Virus record (IMG/VR): IMGVR_UViG_3300003781_000003
Coordinates: 1 to 52,441 of that record
Source of the DNA: a virus
Reading direction: 5' to 3' (one strand)
Length of the DNA stretch: 52,441 nt
Part shown: positions 38,196-46,585 of the stretch, one piece after another
Layout: every line of letters begins with the position of its first letter
Numbering within the stretch: the stretch's first letter is position 1
Notes under the pieces: generated by a model
What the model saw: only the letters and a program-made list of their open reading frames with translations
The model's database searches: none
Told to the model about the DNA's origin: nothing
Translations under genes and position numbers: made by a program

Positions 38196-38534
38196 ATGAA
38201 AAAATTATACGCATTATTCTTGAGATTGTTTGGAAAGAAAAGATTTCTTGATTTAGATGGAGATGGACAAGTCGAGTTTTTACGTGATGAAATTTCTGGC
38301 GTGTTTGCTCAATTTAAAGATATGAGTGAAGATGTTCTTCAGAACATTGAAGAATACAATAAACTTGTTGAGCGTCAAAAATTAAAAGAAGCAGAAGAAC
38401 AAGCTGAATTGAAACGAATGATTGCAAGTCAAGAACAAAAGCTAAAACGTTCACAACAAATCATCGAAAAAGCAGAAACAGAAATTGCTTTAAACAAAAA
38501 GCTCAACGAGCGCTTACAAGATTTCATCATCTAA
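38196..38534 (+). CDS. Coiled-coil protein with an EF-hand-like loop
   Basis: 112 aa. The N-terminal MKKLYALFLRLFGKK looks like an amphipathic membrane-binding helix; FLDLDGDGQVEFLRDE resembles a calcium-loop; residues 45-110 are a coiled coil. TGGAGG sets the start. Directly downstream of the polymerase, in its own unit. No family recognised. Confidence 0.6.
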   Translation: MKKLYALFLRLFGKKRFLDLDGDGQVEFLRDEISGVFAQFKDMSEDVLQNIEEYNKLVERQKLKEAEEQAELKRMIASQEQKLKRSQQIIEKAETEIALNKKLNERLQDFII

Positions 38535-38559
38535 ACAGGGGATTTTTCCTCTGTTTTTT
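38533..38559 (+). terminator. Intrinsic terminator
   Basis: AAACAGGGG pairs with CCTCTGTTT (one G-U), then six Ts. Confidence 0.85.
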
Positions 38560-38572
38560 ATTTACAAAAATA

Positions 38573-38601
38573 TTGATATATCTGTCAACGTATGTTATGA
38601 T
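38573..38601 (+). promoter_or_regulatory. Class B promoter
   Basis: TTGATA, 17 bp, TATGAT with extended TG. Spacer CTGTCAACGTATGT matches that at 30958. Confidence 0.7.
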
Positions 38602-38634
38602 TTAATTAATCAAATAATGATTGGAGGCAAGCAA

Positions 38635-38898
38635 ATGAGCGATTTAACAATTGAAGGAACTCGTGAGCAACGCACCCAGAATGTTTATTATTTTGCAACC
38701 ATTAAAAGACGAGGTAGTATATTAGAAGTGAAATTTATGTACAGCTTCACGCAAGCTAAATACATAACACAACGAGTGTATTACAACGGAATGTATCAAA
38801 ACAAAACCGTAATAAAATTCTTAAGATACATGAATATACCAATGAATGTTAGAGAATTTATGCACTATATAGCAAATACTATTGATGCACGAGCTTAA
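38635..38898 (+). CDS. Hypothetical basic protein
   Basis: 87 aa from ATG 38635 (TGGAGG upstream). Rich in Tyr and Arg (KYITQRVYYNGMYQNKTVIK). A single-gene class B unit ended by a terminator. No family recognised. Confidence 0.6.
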   Translation: MSDLTIEGTREQRTQNVYYFATIKRRGSILEVKFMYSFTQAKYITQRVYYNGMYQNKTVIKFLRYMNIPMNVREFMHYIANTIDARA

Positions 38899-38913
38899 AG
38901 CTCGTGTTTTTTT
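38888..38913 (+). terminator. Intrinsic terminator
   Basis: CACGAGCT, short loop, AGCTCGTG and seven Ts. Confidence 0.92.
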
Positions 38914-38921
38914 ATGCTTTC

Positions 38922-38949
38922 CTTACAGCTGGAATTACGTCAATATAAT
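38922..38949 (+). promoter_or_regulatory. Class A promoter P24 (first of a tandem pair)
   Basis: CTTACA, 16 bp ending TCAA, TATAAT, then GTAA. It lies 100 bp upstream of P25 with no gene between. Confidence 0.75.
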
Positions 38950-38972
38950 AATGAAGTAACGACAAACGAACA

Positions 38973-38990
38973 TTGAATATTAATTTTCAA
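38973..38990. repeat. 18-bp palindrome copy 10
   Basis: TTGAATATTAATTTTCAA (one mismatch), starting 49 bp before the -35 of P25: the 39-bp offset plus one helical turn. It lies downstream of P24. Confidence 0.85.
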
Positions 38991-39021
38991 AAACAAAATA
39001 AAAACTTTTTTCTTTCGCTGT

Positions 39022-39049
39022 CTTACAAATCAAATTTCGTCAATACAAT
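39022..39049 (+). promoter_or_regulatory. Class A promoter P25 (second of a tandem pair)
   Basis: CTTACA, 16 bp ending TCAA, TACAAT, then GTAA; drives polynucleotide kinase. Confidence 0.8.
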
Positions 39050-39088
39050 AGACATGTAAACAACAACAAAACGAAATGGGGAAAGAAA

Positions 39089-39562
39089 ATGAAACGAAAA
39101 CAAATTATTTTAATGTGCGGTATTCCAGCGTCTGGCAAATCAACAAAAGGTTTACAACTTGCTGAAGATAATGATATGGCGTATGTAAATCGAGATTTTA
39201 TTCATGAAATGTTCAGCCTTGGATATACAAACAACGAGCAAAAATTAACTAAGAAAATGTTTGTTAATTTCATTGAAGCGTCATTAATCAACGGAGAATC
39301 TGTTGTTGCAGATGCTACTCATTTAAATGAAGGTTCACGTTTACCAATCATTGAAGTTGGTAAAAAATACGGAGCAGATATCATTGCTATTTACATGAAA
39401 ACTTCATATGAAACATGTGTGTTAAGAAATGCAGCACGTGAAGTTCCTGTGCCGAAAGAAATGATGCACAATATGAATCGCATAATGAGAGCTCCTCAAC
39501 GTGAAGAAGGATTTAAAAACGTTTATGTCTATAAGGAAGGAGAAGAATACAAGTGGGCTTGA
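39089..39562 (+). CDS. Polynucleotide 5'-kinase-like P-loop kinase
   Basis: 157 aa. Walker A GIPASGKST (11-19), then VNRDFIHEMF, the VVADATHLNEGSR segment and basic REVPVPKEMMHNMNRIMRAP lid, as in the kinase domain of T4 Pnkp. It lacks the 3'-phosphatase domain. With the RNA ligase at 50494 it could heal and seal cut tRNA or other RNA. SD is GGGGAAAG, weaker than usual. The short membrane ORF overlaps its 3' end. Confidence 0.88.
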   Translation: MKRKQIILMCGIPASGKSTKGLQLAEDNDMAYVNRDFIHEMFSLGYTNNEQKLTKKMFVNFIEASLINGESVVADATHLNEGSRLPIIEVGKKYGADIIAIYMKTSYETCVLRNAAREVPVPKEMMHNMNRIMRAPQREEGFKNVYVYKEGEEYKWA

Positions 39563-39705
39563 TTAAAACCATCGTTGTATTTGTAACTATAGCGTTTGCG
39601 ATTTTATTCTTTGTCAGCTCCATACGACAAGATGATGATAAAAAAACCGAAAGCTTGCTTTATGTTGTAATCTCTTTATTAATCGGAATTTTTGCAAATA
39701 TGTAA
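39553..39705 (+). CDS. Small two-helix membrane protein with GTG start
   Basis: 50 aa from GTG 39553, with AAGGAG 10 nt upstream inside the kinase gene. Two hydrophobic helices (about 4-22 and 35-49) flank the polar loop RQDDDKKTES. Overlaps the kinase by 10 bases. Unknown. Confidence 0.55.
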   Translation: MGLIKTIVVFVTIAFAILFFVSSIRQDDDKKTESLLYVVISLLIGIFANM

Positions 39706-39728
39706 TTAAAACTTAGGAGGAAATTAAA

Positions 39729-40067
39729 ATGAATGAAAATATCAAATGCGTACAGGTAGTATTCGAGGAGACACCATATAAATATTATACGTTTTTAACA
39801 AACATGAAAAAACTAAAAGAAAATGATTTAGTTGTTGTTGATACAGCTATTGGTTACCGTTTAGCTCGAGTTGTGGGATATGTTGATATTAAAACTGTAG
39901 GATTCAACGTTGCTAAATTTGTTGTTCAAAAAGTAGATTTACGTCAACATGAAGACCGTGAGCGCACATCACTATTTAAAGAAAAAGAGCGTCAAAAGTT
40001 AGCAAAAACAATCGACACGCTAAAAGAGCAGTTGTTTGAAGCTGAAGCACTTTTATCAACATTATAA
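39729..40067 (+). CDS. Hypothetical protein, paralogue A
   Basis: 112 aa. An N-terminal beta domain (VVFEETPYKYYTFLTNMKKL; ENDLVVVDTAIGYRLARVVG) and a C-terminal coiled coil. It shares a clear pattern with the next gene (x-TPY-x-x-Y-x-FLT, D-x-VVV, A-x-V-x-GY, V-x-QKVDL-x-x-HE-x-RE), so the two are tandem duplicates. The beta part may be an SH3/Tudor-like module. AGGAGG sets the start. Confidence 0.65.
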   Translation: MNENIKCVQVVFEETPYKYYTFLTNMKKLKENDLVVVDTAIGYRLARVVGYVDIKTVGFNVAKFVVQKVDLRQHEDRERTSLFKEKERQKLAKTIDTLKEQLFEAEALLSTL

Positions 40068-40106
40068 AAAAATCAAATCAAATCAAATCAATTGGAGGAA
40101 ATTAAA

Positions 40107-40487
40107 ATGAGAAAATATTATGTGAGCGTAAAATTTCAGGACACACCATACAGAAGCTATTTCTTCTTAACTAGCATTCCAGATTTACGTAAAGGTGACC
40201 AGGTTGTTGTACACACGGTAAATGGTATCAGTTTAGCTGAAGTTGATGGTTATATCACGGTTATTCCACAAGAAATTGTTGGCAAAATGAAATGGGTTAT
40301 TCAAAAAGTTGATTTATCTGACCATGAAGCTCGTGAAAAAGTTGCAGCACAAAAACGTGAAATTGCTGAGAAAATGGAAAAACGTGTTCGTCAAATGGAC
40401 AGAGCTTCATTGTTCGCAGCTTTGGCTCAACATGACGGAGTTATGTTAAACTTATTCCGTGAATACAAAGCTTTGGACCAGCGATAA
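40107..40487 (+). CDS. Hypothetical protein, paralogue B
   Basis: 126 aa from ATG 40107 (TGGAGG upstream). Same fold as its neighbour: VKFQDTPYRSYFFLTSIPDL, KGDQVVVHTVNGISLAEVDG and WVIQKVDLSDHEARE, then a longer helical end. The leader before it contains an ATCAA/ATCAAATCAA iteration. Function unknown. Confidence 0.65.
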   Translation: MRKYYVSVKFQDTPYRSYFFLTSIPDLRKGDQVVVHTVNGISLAEVDGYITVIPQEIVGKMKWVIQKVDLSDHEAREKVAAQKREIAEKMEKRVRQMDRASLFAALAQHDGVMLNLFREYKALDQR

Positions 40488-40488
40488 A

Positions 40489-40596
40489 ATGCAGATTTTA
40501 GTTGAAATTATTCTAGATGTGATTGGAGCTATCATTGAATCAATGGTAGCTTACCAATCAACTAAATCAAAAAAGAAAAAGGGGAAATTGAAATGA
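40489..40596 (+). CDS. Possible small membrane or amphipathic peptide
   Basis: 35 aa: hydrophobic MQILVEIILDVIGAIIESMV then a very basic tail KSKKKKGKLK. It starts 1 base after the previous stop and overlaps the next gene (ATGA). No clear SD; expression would be by coupling. Confidence 0.5.
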   Translation: MQILVEIILDVIGAIIESMVAYQSTKSKKKKGKLK

Positions 40597-41246
40597 CAAA
40601 CAAAAAATGGGAAGAAATCATTTTAGTAGCAAACAGAGAAGCTGTATTCGCAAAGGAAACTTTGACATTCCAAGGCGTATTAACTGATTTACAAAAAGCG
40701 GGCGTAATTCTTGGTAACATGGCAGCAAACATTATCGAAATGCGTAGAGGTAATGCTAAAGATGATACATCAAAAGAAAACAATGCTGAAATCAATTTAG
40801 ATTTCTTACAACCAATCCCATATGCTGTTATTCGTCGTGGCAAAGAATTGTTTGTATACGAACGCTTAAACGGTGGCGGAGAAGGACGTTTGCATAATAA
40901 GCTTTCAATTGGCGTTGGTGGTCACATGAACATGGTTGATAGTGACGATTTCTCAGATGCTTTAGCAATTAATTTATATCGTGAGTTAACGGAAGAATTA
41001 AAATTCGACACAAACAATCCTGACGTTGATGTAAAAGTTCTTGGTTTAATCAATGACGATTCTGAAGATGTAAGCAAAGTTCATCTTGGTGTGTTAGCAA
41101 TGATTGATGTGTCTGAAGATACTGTAATCGAAGTTCGTGAAAAAGAAGAATTAGCTGGTTCATGGAAAACGATTGATGAATTAAAAGAGCAAGAAACTTA
41201 TGACCGATTAGAAAGCTGGTCACAAATTGTAATGAGCATTCTTTAA
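40593..41246 (+). CDS. Nudix hydrolase-like protein
   Basis: 217 aa. The Nudix box is readable as GGHMNMVDSDDFSDALAINL followed by YRELTEELKF, starting near residue 108, with the essential REL-x-EE. The N-terminal 70 residues are a separate module (IILVANREAVFAKETLTFQG). Such enzymes cleave nucleoside diphosphate-X compounds; in a phage with NAD-salvage genes, ADP-ribose or NAD derivatives are conceivable substrates, but nothing here decides it. SD AAAGGGG is moderate. Confidence 0.8.
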   Translation: MTNKKWEEIILVANREAVFAKETLTFQGVLTDLQKAGVILGNMAANIIEMRRGNAKDDTSKENNAEINLDFLQPIPYAVIRRGKELFVYERLNGGGEGRLHNKLSIGVGGHMNMVDSDDFSDALAINLYRELTEELKFDTNNPDVDVKVLGLINDDSEDVSKVHLGVLAMIDVSEDTVIEVREKEELAGSWKTIDELKEQETYDRLESWSQIVMSIL

Positions 41247-41257
41247 TAACAACATTT

Positions 41258-41275
41258 TTGAAAATTAATATTCAA
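41258..41275. repeat. 18-bp palindrome copy 11
   Basis: TTGAAAATTAATATTCAA, ending 6 nt before the AGGAGG of the HNH gene at 41295. Confidence 0.88.
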
Positions 41276-41294
41276 TTAACTAGGAGGAATTATA

Positions 41295-41840
41295 ATGGAA
41301 ACAGAAGTATGGAAAGACGTAGCAGGCTGGGAAGGCAAAGTAAAAGTTAGCAGTTTTGGTAACACGTTAGTATGTAATGAAGGTGTTTGGGAAGAGCCAA
41401 AATTCTTCCATTCAAGCAATGATTATTTCGCATTCACTTATGAAAAAGCTTATTTCGCTGTGCATGTTGCAGTATGTGAAGCGTTTCATGGAAAACGTCC
41501 TGAAGGAATGGTTGTTGACCATATCGACGAGGACAGAGTGAATAACCATTACAAAAATTTACGATGGGTAACACAATCTGAAAACAATAAAAAAGCTTAT
41601 TTGAAACGAGTAACGCCACTTGGCAGAAATCATCCTACTCCTGTTGTTCAATTTTCTTTAGATGGAACATACATGGAAACATTCCCAACGGTTAGCGCAG
41701 CGTCTAAAGCAGCTAAATGTGCAAAAGCAGGTATTACACAATGTTGTAGCCCAAATAGACCTCGATACAAAAAATATGGCGGGTACAAATGGATGTACTT
41801 AAGAGATTACGAAGATTTATTACTGGGGGTAGCTAAATGA
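41295..41840 (+). CDS. NUMOD4-HNH homing endonuclease
   Basis: 181 aa. Order: NUMOD4 at the start (EVWKDVAGWEGKVKVSSFGN), HNH_3 core (VCEAFHGKRPEGMVVDHIDE and NNHYKNLRWVTQSEN), then a NUMOD1-like helix-turn-helix (PVVQFSLDGTYMETFPTVSA). This is a classical phage-borne homing nuclease that spreads itself between phage genomes. It is inserted between Nudix and guanylate kinase genes, with the palindrome at its ribosome site, and overlaps the kinase gene by 4 bases. Confidence 0.9.
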   Translation: METEVWKDVAGWEGKVKVSSFGNTLVCNEGVWEEPKFFHSSNDYFAFTYEKAYFAVHVAVCEAFHGKRPEGMVVDHIDEDRVNNHYKNLRWVTQSENNKKAYLKRVTPLGRNHPTPVVQFSLDGTYMETFPTVSAASKAAKCAKAGITQCCSPNRPRYKKYGGYKWMYLRDYEDLLLGVAK

Positions 41841-42394
41841 TATTTGTTTTAACAGGTCAAACTTCAAGCGGTAAAACAACAATGGCGAAAGAAATGGAAG
41901 AAATGACAGGATTTAAACGCCAAGTCAATTATACTACTCGACCTCCTCGTGAAGGGGAAGTCGATGGTATTGATTATAATTTCGTTAGCGAAAAGGAAAT
42001 CAATGAACTTGATTTAATAGCACGAAATGAATTTAACACAGCTTTCGGCAAATGGATTTATGGTGTGAATGTTGCAGATTTTGAAGGTCATGAAAACACT
42101 ATTGTTGTATTAGAAGCTTCAGGAGCGCTTGAAATGAAAGAACGCTTTGGTGACAAAGTTAAAATAGTATACATTCATGCTTCAGAATCATTAAGACGTG
42201 AACGAGCTTATGCCCGTGACGGTGAAAAAAATGCAGCAGAAATTGAAAGACGTATTGAATCTGATGCTCAAGATTTCTTAGATTTCTATAAGCATGTAGA
42301 TGAGTTTGTTGTTAATCACGATAAAACATTAGCACACATGAGATTGCTTGGTTATGTCGTGGAAAATAGCGAATGTGAAAGATGTGGTTATTAA
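41837..42394 (+). CDS. Guanylate kinase-like (d)NMP kinase
   Basis: 185 aa. P-loop GQTSSGKTT (7-15), then VNYTTRPPREGEVDGIDYNF, the GMP-binding signature of guanylate kinases, and the catalytic RRERAYARDGE arginine segment. It probably phosphorylates dGMP/GMP for DNA synthesis. A C-terminal CERCGY is unusual for the family and might bind metal. Stop overlaps the next ATG (TAATG). Confidence 0.85.
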   Translation: MIFVLTGQTSSGKTTMAKEMEEMTGFKRQVNYTTRPPREGEVDGIDYNFVSEKEINELDLIARNEFNTAFGKWIYGVNVADFEGHENTIVVLEASGALEMKERFGDKVKIVYIHASESLRRERAYARDGEKNAAEIERRIESDAQDFLDFYKHVDEFVVNHDKTLAHMRLLGYVVENSECERCGY

Positions 42395-42819
42395 TGGTTA
42401 AATCTAAATTTGGTGCTATCGCAACTTCTGTAGACAATTTGAAGTTTGATAGCAAAATAGAAGCTCGTTATTACGAATATTTGCTTGATTTGATGGACAA
42501 AGGATTGGTTGTATCGTTTGCGTTGCAACCAGCCTTCAACGTCATTCCTAGCTTCACAGACCCTTGGGGAATGAAGCACCGCAAAAATGATTATGTGGCG
42601 GATTTCCTTGTAGTATATGCTGATGGTTCAATGAAGCTCATTGACATAAAAGGTATGGAAACAACTGATTTTAAAATCAAAAGGAAATTGTATTGTATGC
42701 AGTATCCTATTGAATTGTTGTTGATTTCATATTCGAAAATTGACGGTGGCTGGATTGAACTATCACAGCTAAAGAAAAATCGTTTAGCTCGAAAAAAAGC
42801 TAAAAAAGCTAAAAAGTAA
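42394..42819 (+). CDS. DUF1064-type phage endonuclease
   Basis: 141 aa from ATG 42394. The pattern FDSKIEARYYEYLLDLMDKG, then LQPAFNVIP, DYVADFLVVYADGS and LIDIKGMETTDFKIKRK is that of the DUF1064 family, PD-(D/E)xK nucleases in phage replication regions thought to cut branched or single-stranded DNA. The D...E-x-K equivalents are ADF and DIKG. Basic C-terminal tail KKAKKAKK. Ends directly before class A promoter P26. Confidence 0.85.
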   Translation: MVKSKFGAIATSVDNLKFDSKIEARYYEYLLDLMDKGLVVSFALQPAFNVIPSFTDPWGMKHRKNDYVADFLVVYADGSMKLIDIKGMETTDFKIKRKLYCMQYPIELLLISYSKIDGGWIELSQLKKNRLARKKAKKAKK

Positions 42820-42821
42820 TC

Positions 42822-42849
42822 CTTACAATCGCTAGTTTCTCAATATAAT
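42822..42849 (+). promoter_or_regulatory. Class A promoter P26
   Basis: CTTACA, 16 bp ending TCAA, TATAAT, then GTAA; drives the nrd operon. Confidence 0.8.
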
Positions 42850-42887
42850 AGTTAAGTAATGAGAAACAGTGAAAGAAGGAATTGAAA

Positions 42888-43250
42888 ATGTTAGTTTACT
42901 ACACAAGAACCAACAACACGAAACGTATGTTGAAAAAACTTGGCATGGACATTCCTTCAATTGATATTACTAATTATGATGGGAAGGGCAAATATATTTT
43001 AATCACACCAACATATGGCTTTGGTGAAATTCCAGATGAGGTAAATGATTTCTTAACAAATCATCATGAGAATATGATTGCTGTCATTTCCAGTGGTAAT
43101 AAAAATTGGGGAATGAAATTTGCTAAATCTGGTAAGTTGATAAGCGAGAAATACAACGTGCCTTTACTTTATCAATATGAATTAAGTGGCATGAAAGACG
43201 AAATCGAACAATTAAGAAAGGTGCTGAATGATTTTTATGGATTACATTAA
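42888..43250 (+). CDS. nrdI: NrdI flavodoxin-like protein
   Basis: 120 aa from ATG 42888 (GAAGGA upstream). Flavodoxin fold: MLVYYTRTNNTKRMLKKLG (phosphate loop), ILITPTYGFGEIPDEVNDFL and AVISSGNKNWG. NrdI reduces flavin-bound oxygen to build the dimanganese tyrosyl radical of NrdF in class Ib ribonucleotide reductase. It leads the nrdI-nrdE-nrdF-thioredoxin operon and overlaps nrdE by 23 bases. Confidence 0.9.
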   Translation: MLVYYTRTNNTKRMLKKLGMDIPSIDITNYDGKGKYILITPTYGFGEIPDEVNDFLTNHHENMIAVISSGNKNWGMKFAKSGKLISEKYNVPLLYQYELSGMKDEIEQLRKVLNDFYGLH

Positions 43251-45324
43251 ATTAAACAACGAGGTTATGGGCGAAAATGGAGCTTTTGACATCTCAAAAG
43301 ATAAAGCAGCAGTACGTGATTACTTCATTAATCATGTAAACAAAAACACGCAATTTTTCCACACACTGAGAGAGAAGCTTAATTATCTTATTCGAGAAGA
43401 TTTCTACGATAAAGCGCTTTTCAAACAATATGAATTTGAGCAAGTGAAACGTGTGTTCAAAATTGCATATGAGAAGAAATTCCGTTTCCAAAGTTTCATG
43501 AGCGCATTTAAATTCTACACAAACTATGCTTTAAAAACAAATGACAAATCACGTTATTTAGAACGCTATGAGGACCGAGTTGCCATCAATGCTTTATTCT
43601 TAGGTAAAGGTGATTTCTCAAAAGCTAAACGTATTTGTAAAACACTGATTAATCAAGATTATCAACCAGCGACGCCAACTTTCTTAAATGCTGGATTAAG
43701 CCGAAGCGGTAAATTAGTATCATGCTTCCTTTTAGATACAAATGATACAACTGAAGGAATCTTCTACACAATCAGCTCAAGCGGTCAATTGTCACGTATG
43801 GGTGGCGGTATTGGAACGGATTTATCTAAATTACGTGCCAATGGTGAGACGATTAAAGAAATTGAAGGAGCTTCAAGTGGTGTAATGGGCGTAGCTTCAT
43901 TGCTTGAAAAAACAGTTAATCACTTTAATCAGCTTGGACAACGTAATGGTTCGTTAGCAGCTTACCTGAACATTTTCCATCCTGACGTAGATGTCTTCCT
44001 TGATTCAAAGAAAATCAATGCTGACGACAATATCCGTTTAAAAACGTTGTCAATTGCAATTACGATTCCAAGCAAGTTCATGGAATTAGCTGAAAATGAC
44101 CAACCGTATTATGTATTCTATCCGTACACAGTATTTAAAGAATATGGCGTACATTTAGCTGATATGGATATGGACGAATGGTACGAAAAATTACTTAACA
44201 ATCCTCGAGTACGAAAAGACAAGAAAGATGCTCGTAAGATGTTAATTAAAATTGCTCAAATTCAAGGCGAATCAGGTTATCCATATTTAATGTTCGTCGA
44301 TAATGCAAACAAAGCTCATGCTTTAAGCGAAGTCGGACGAATCAAAATGTCTAACCTTTGTTCGGAAATCTTCCAGTTACAGCAAGAATCAGAAATCGTG
44401 ATTGAAGCTAATGGGAAGAAAAACAAATATGGCAAAGACATTAGCTGTAATTTAGGTTCACTGAACATTGTTAATGTTATGGAAAACAAAAGCATTCGTG
44501 AAGCTGTTCATGTTGGAATGGATTGCTTAAACACAGTAGCTAAATTAACAAGTATTGACGAAGTTCCAACTGTAGCAAATGCAAATAAAGCTTTACGTTC
44601 AGTTGGTCTGGGAGCAATGAATTTACACGGATTCTTAGCTAAAAACTTCATCGAATATGAATCATTTGAAGCTCGTGATTTTGCTAACACATTCTTTATG
44701 ATGATGAATTTCTATTCATTAGAAAAATCACATGAAATTTCTGTAGAAGAAAGCTTTGTATTTGAAGGTTTCGAAAAATCAGATTATGCTTCTGGCGTGT
44801 ATTTCGATGATTATGTAACAAAATCGTTTGCTCCAAGAACAAAAACTGTTGAGAAATTATTCGAGGGAATGCACATTCCAACTCCTGAAGATTGGAAACG
44901 ATTGAAGCAAAAAGTTATGAAAGACGGAATCGCACATGCTTATCGTATGGCAATTGCTCCTACAGGTTCAATCAGCTATATTCAAAACGCTACAGCATCT
45001 GTATTACCAATTGTTGAGCCAATCGAAGTTCGTACTTATGGCGATAGCACAACAATTTATCCAATGCCATACTTATCGCCAATGAATTATTACTACTACA
45101 AATCAGCTTATGACATTGATATGTTCAAAATGATTGACATGATTGCTACGATTCAGCGTCACGTCGACCAAGGAATTTCATGTACGCTATTTGTAAAGAG
45201 TAATGAAACAACAAGCGAAATCGCTCGATATTACATCTATGCTCACAAACGTGGACTGAAAAGCTTGTACTACACACGTACTAAGCTATTGACAGTTGCT
45301 GAATGTGAAAGCTGTGCAGTTTAA
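43228..45324 (+). CDS. nrdE: Class Ib ribonucleotide reductase alpha subunit
   Basis: 698 aa. Reduces ribonucleoside diphosphates. Seen: QPATPTFLNAGLSRSGKLVS with the active-site cysteine in LVSCFLLD (about 164), the glycine-rich MGGGIGTDLSKLRANG, the thiyl-radical cysteine in SNLCSEIFQ (about 378) with the partner in DISCNLGSLNIVN, APTGSISYIQNATASVLPIV, and the C-terminal redox pair CESCAV. ATG 43228 is chosen with AAAGG upstream; ATG 43237 is an alternative. No intron or intein interrupts it, unlike the SPbeta copy. Confidence 0.95.
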   Translation: MIFMDYIKLNNEVMGENGAFDISKDKAAVRDYFINHVNKNTQFFHTLREKLNYLIREDFYDKALFKQYEFEQVKRVFKIAYEKKFRFQSFMSAFKFYTNYALKTNDKSRYLERYEDRVAINALFLGKGDFSKAKRICKTLINQDYQPATPTFLNAGLSRSGKLVSCFLLDTNDTTEGIFYTISSSGQLSRMGGGIGTDLSKLRANGETIKEIEGASSGVMGVASLLEKTVNHFNQLGQRNGSLAAYLNIFHPDVDVFLDSKKINADDNIRLKTLSIAITIPSKFMELAENDQPYYVFYPYTVFKEYGVHLADMDMDEWYEKLLNNPRVRKDKKDARKMLIKIAQIQGESGYPYLMFVDNANKAHALSEVGRIKMSNLCSEIFQLQQESEIVIEANGKKNKYGKDISCNLGSLNIVNVMENKSIREAVHVGMDCLNTVAKLTSIDEVPTVANANKALRSVGLGAMNLHGFLAKNFIEYESFEARDFANTFFMMMNFYSLEKSHEISVEESFVFEGFEKSDYASGVYFDDYVTKSFAPRTKTVEKLFEGMHIPTPEDWKRLKQKVMKDGIAHAYRMAIAPTGSISYIQNATASVLPIVEPIEVRTYGDSTTIYPMPYLSPMNYYYYKSAYDIDMFKMIDMIATIQRHVDQGISCTLFVKSNETTSEIARYYIYAHKRGLKSLYYTRTKLLTVAECESCAV

Positions 45325-45342
45325 TTTAGGAGGAAACCATAT

Positions 45343-46314
45343 ATGATTAGAAAAGCTGTTAACTGGAATAGAGAAGAAGATTCATTCACACAAATGTATT
45401 ACAAACAAAACAAGCGTCAATTATGGTTTGCTGAAGAGATACCAGTTTCCAAGGATATTGCATCCTGGAAGCTGTTAACTCCTAGCCAGCAAAAAATATA
45501 TAAACGAGTTCTTGGCGGATTGACATTGCTTGATACGGAGCAAGGTAATGAAGGTATGCCAACAATTGCCGATTTTGTACAAGGTTTACAACGTAAAACG
45601 CTATTGCGCTTCATGGGTATGATGGAAGGCGTTCATGCTGAAAGTTATAGTAACATCTTTACAACCCTGTTAGAAAAAGCTGAAATTGATGATGTGTTTG
45701 ACTGGGTTGAAAGCAATAAATTCTTACAATACAAAGCACGACGTATTGTTGAAATTTACAGCAACGTCAAAACGAAAAAAGACCTTTATCATGCAATGGT
45801 AGCTTCAGTATTCTTAGAAAGCTTCTTATTCTATAGCGGTTTCTTCTATCCGTTGTATTTAGCTGGTCAAGGAAAAATGGTTGCTTCAGGTGAAATCATT
45901 GCATTGATTATTCGTGATGAAAGTATCCATGGCGTGTATGTTGGATTATTAGCTCAAGAGCTGTTTGAAGAATTTACGCTTGAGGAACAAAAAGAAGCCG
46001 AACAAAAAGCTTATGAGCTTTTAGATGATTTGATGGAAAACGAATTAGCTTATACTTCAGAAATTTATGCTGAAGAAGGATTAAGCCATGACGTTAAACA
46101 ATTTGTATATTATAATGCAAACAAAGCTTTAATCAACCTTGGTCTCGAAGAAAAATTCGAGCATGAAAAAATTAATGCTATCGTTCTCAATGGTTTAAAC
46201 GTTGACACGAAAACACATGATTTCTTCTCGGTAAAAGGAAATGGCTACCAGAAGAACCAAGTAACACATTTAACAGACAATGATTTCAAATTTACTATCG
46301 TGGAGGAATTTTAA
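45343..46314 (+). CDS. nrdF: Class Ib ribonucleotide reductase beta subunit
   Basis: 323 aa. Metal ligands are visible in LLDTEQGNEG, EGVHAESYS and RDESIHGVYVG (E-x-x-H pairs); the tyrosyl-radical region lies around AESYSNIF. It forms the radical cofactor used by NrdE, assisted by NrdI. TTAGGAGG sets the start, 18 bp after nrdE. C-terminus TIVEEF would dock to NrdE. Confidence 0.95.
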   Translation: MIRKAVNWNREEDSFTQMYYKQNKRQLWFAEEIPVSKDIASWKLLTPSQQKIYKRVLGGLTLLDTEQGNEGMPTIADFVQGLQRKTLLRFMGMMEGVHAESYSNIFTTLLEKAEIDDVFDWVESNKFLQYKARRIVEIYSNVKTKKDLYHAMVASVFLESFLFYSGFFYPLYLAGQGKMVASGEIIALIIRDESIHGVYVGLLAQELFEEFTLEEQKEAEQKAYELLDDLMENELAYTSEIYAEEGLSHDVKQFVYYNANKALINLGLEEKFEHEKINAIVLNGLNVDTKTHDFFSVKGNGYQKNQVTHLTDNDFKFTIVEEF

Positions 46315-46316
46315 TT

Positions 46317-46580
46317 ATGAAAAAACTAGTGAAATTTACGCAAACAACATGTAATCCATGCAACATTTTAGAAATGATGTTAAAACAAATGGAAGTCGAA
46401 GTAGACGAAAGCATTTTAATTGCTGACGATGCAGAACTAAAACGTGTAGAAGAGGAATTCGGTGTAATGTCTACACCTACACTCGTGGCTTTCAATGAAG
46501 ATGGTACTGAATATGCTCGTGTGGTCGGTATTAATCCTGGTTTAATTAACGAGCTTTTAGAAGATATTGGCAAACTGTAA
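46317..46580 (+). CDS. Thioredoxin/glutaredoxin-like protein
   Basis: 87 aa. Active site TTCNPCNILE (C-x-x-C at about 11-14) and cis-proline MSTPTLVAF, the thioredoxin fold in short form. As the last gene of the nrd operon it is likely the electron donor that re-reduces NrdE, replacing NrdH. TGGAGG in the end of nrdF sets the start. Confidence 0.9.
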   Translation: MKKLVKFTQTTCNPCNILEMMLKQMEVEVDESILIADDAELKRVEEEFGVMSTPTLVAFNEDGTEYARVVGINPGLINELLEDIGKL

Positions 46581-46585
46581 CAACT

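Noticed and set aside
43228-45324. Intron or intein in nrdE, as known in SPbeta-like phages
   Set aside because: The reading frame is continuous at normal family length and all catalytic motifs are in place without an insertion.
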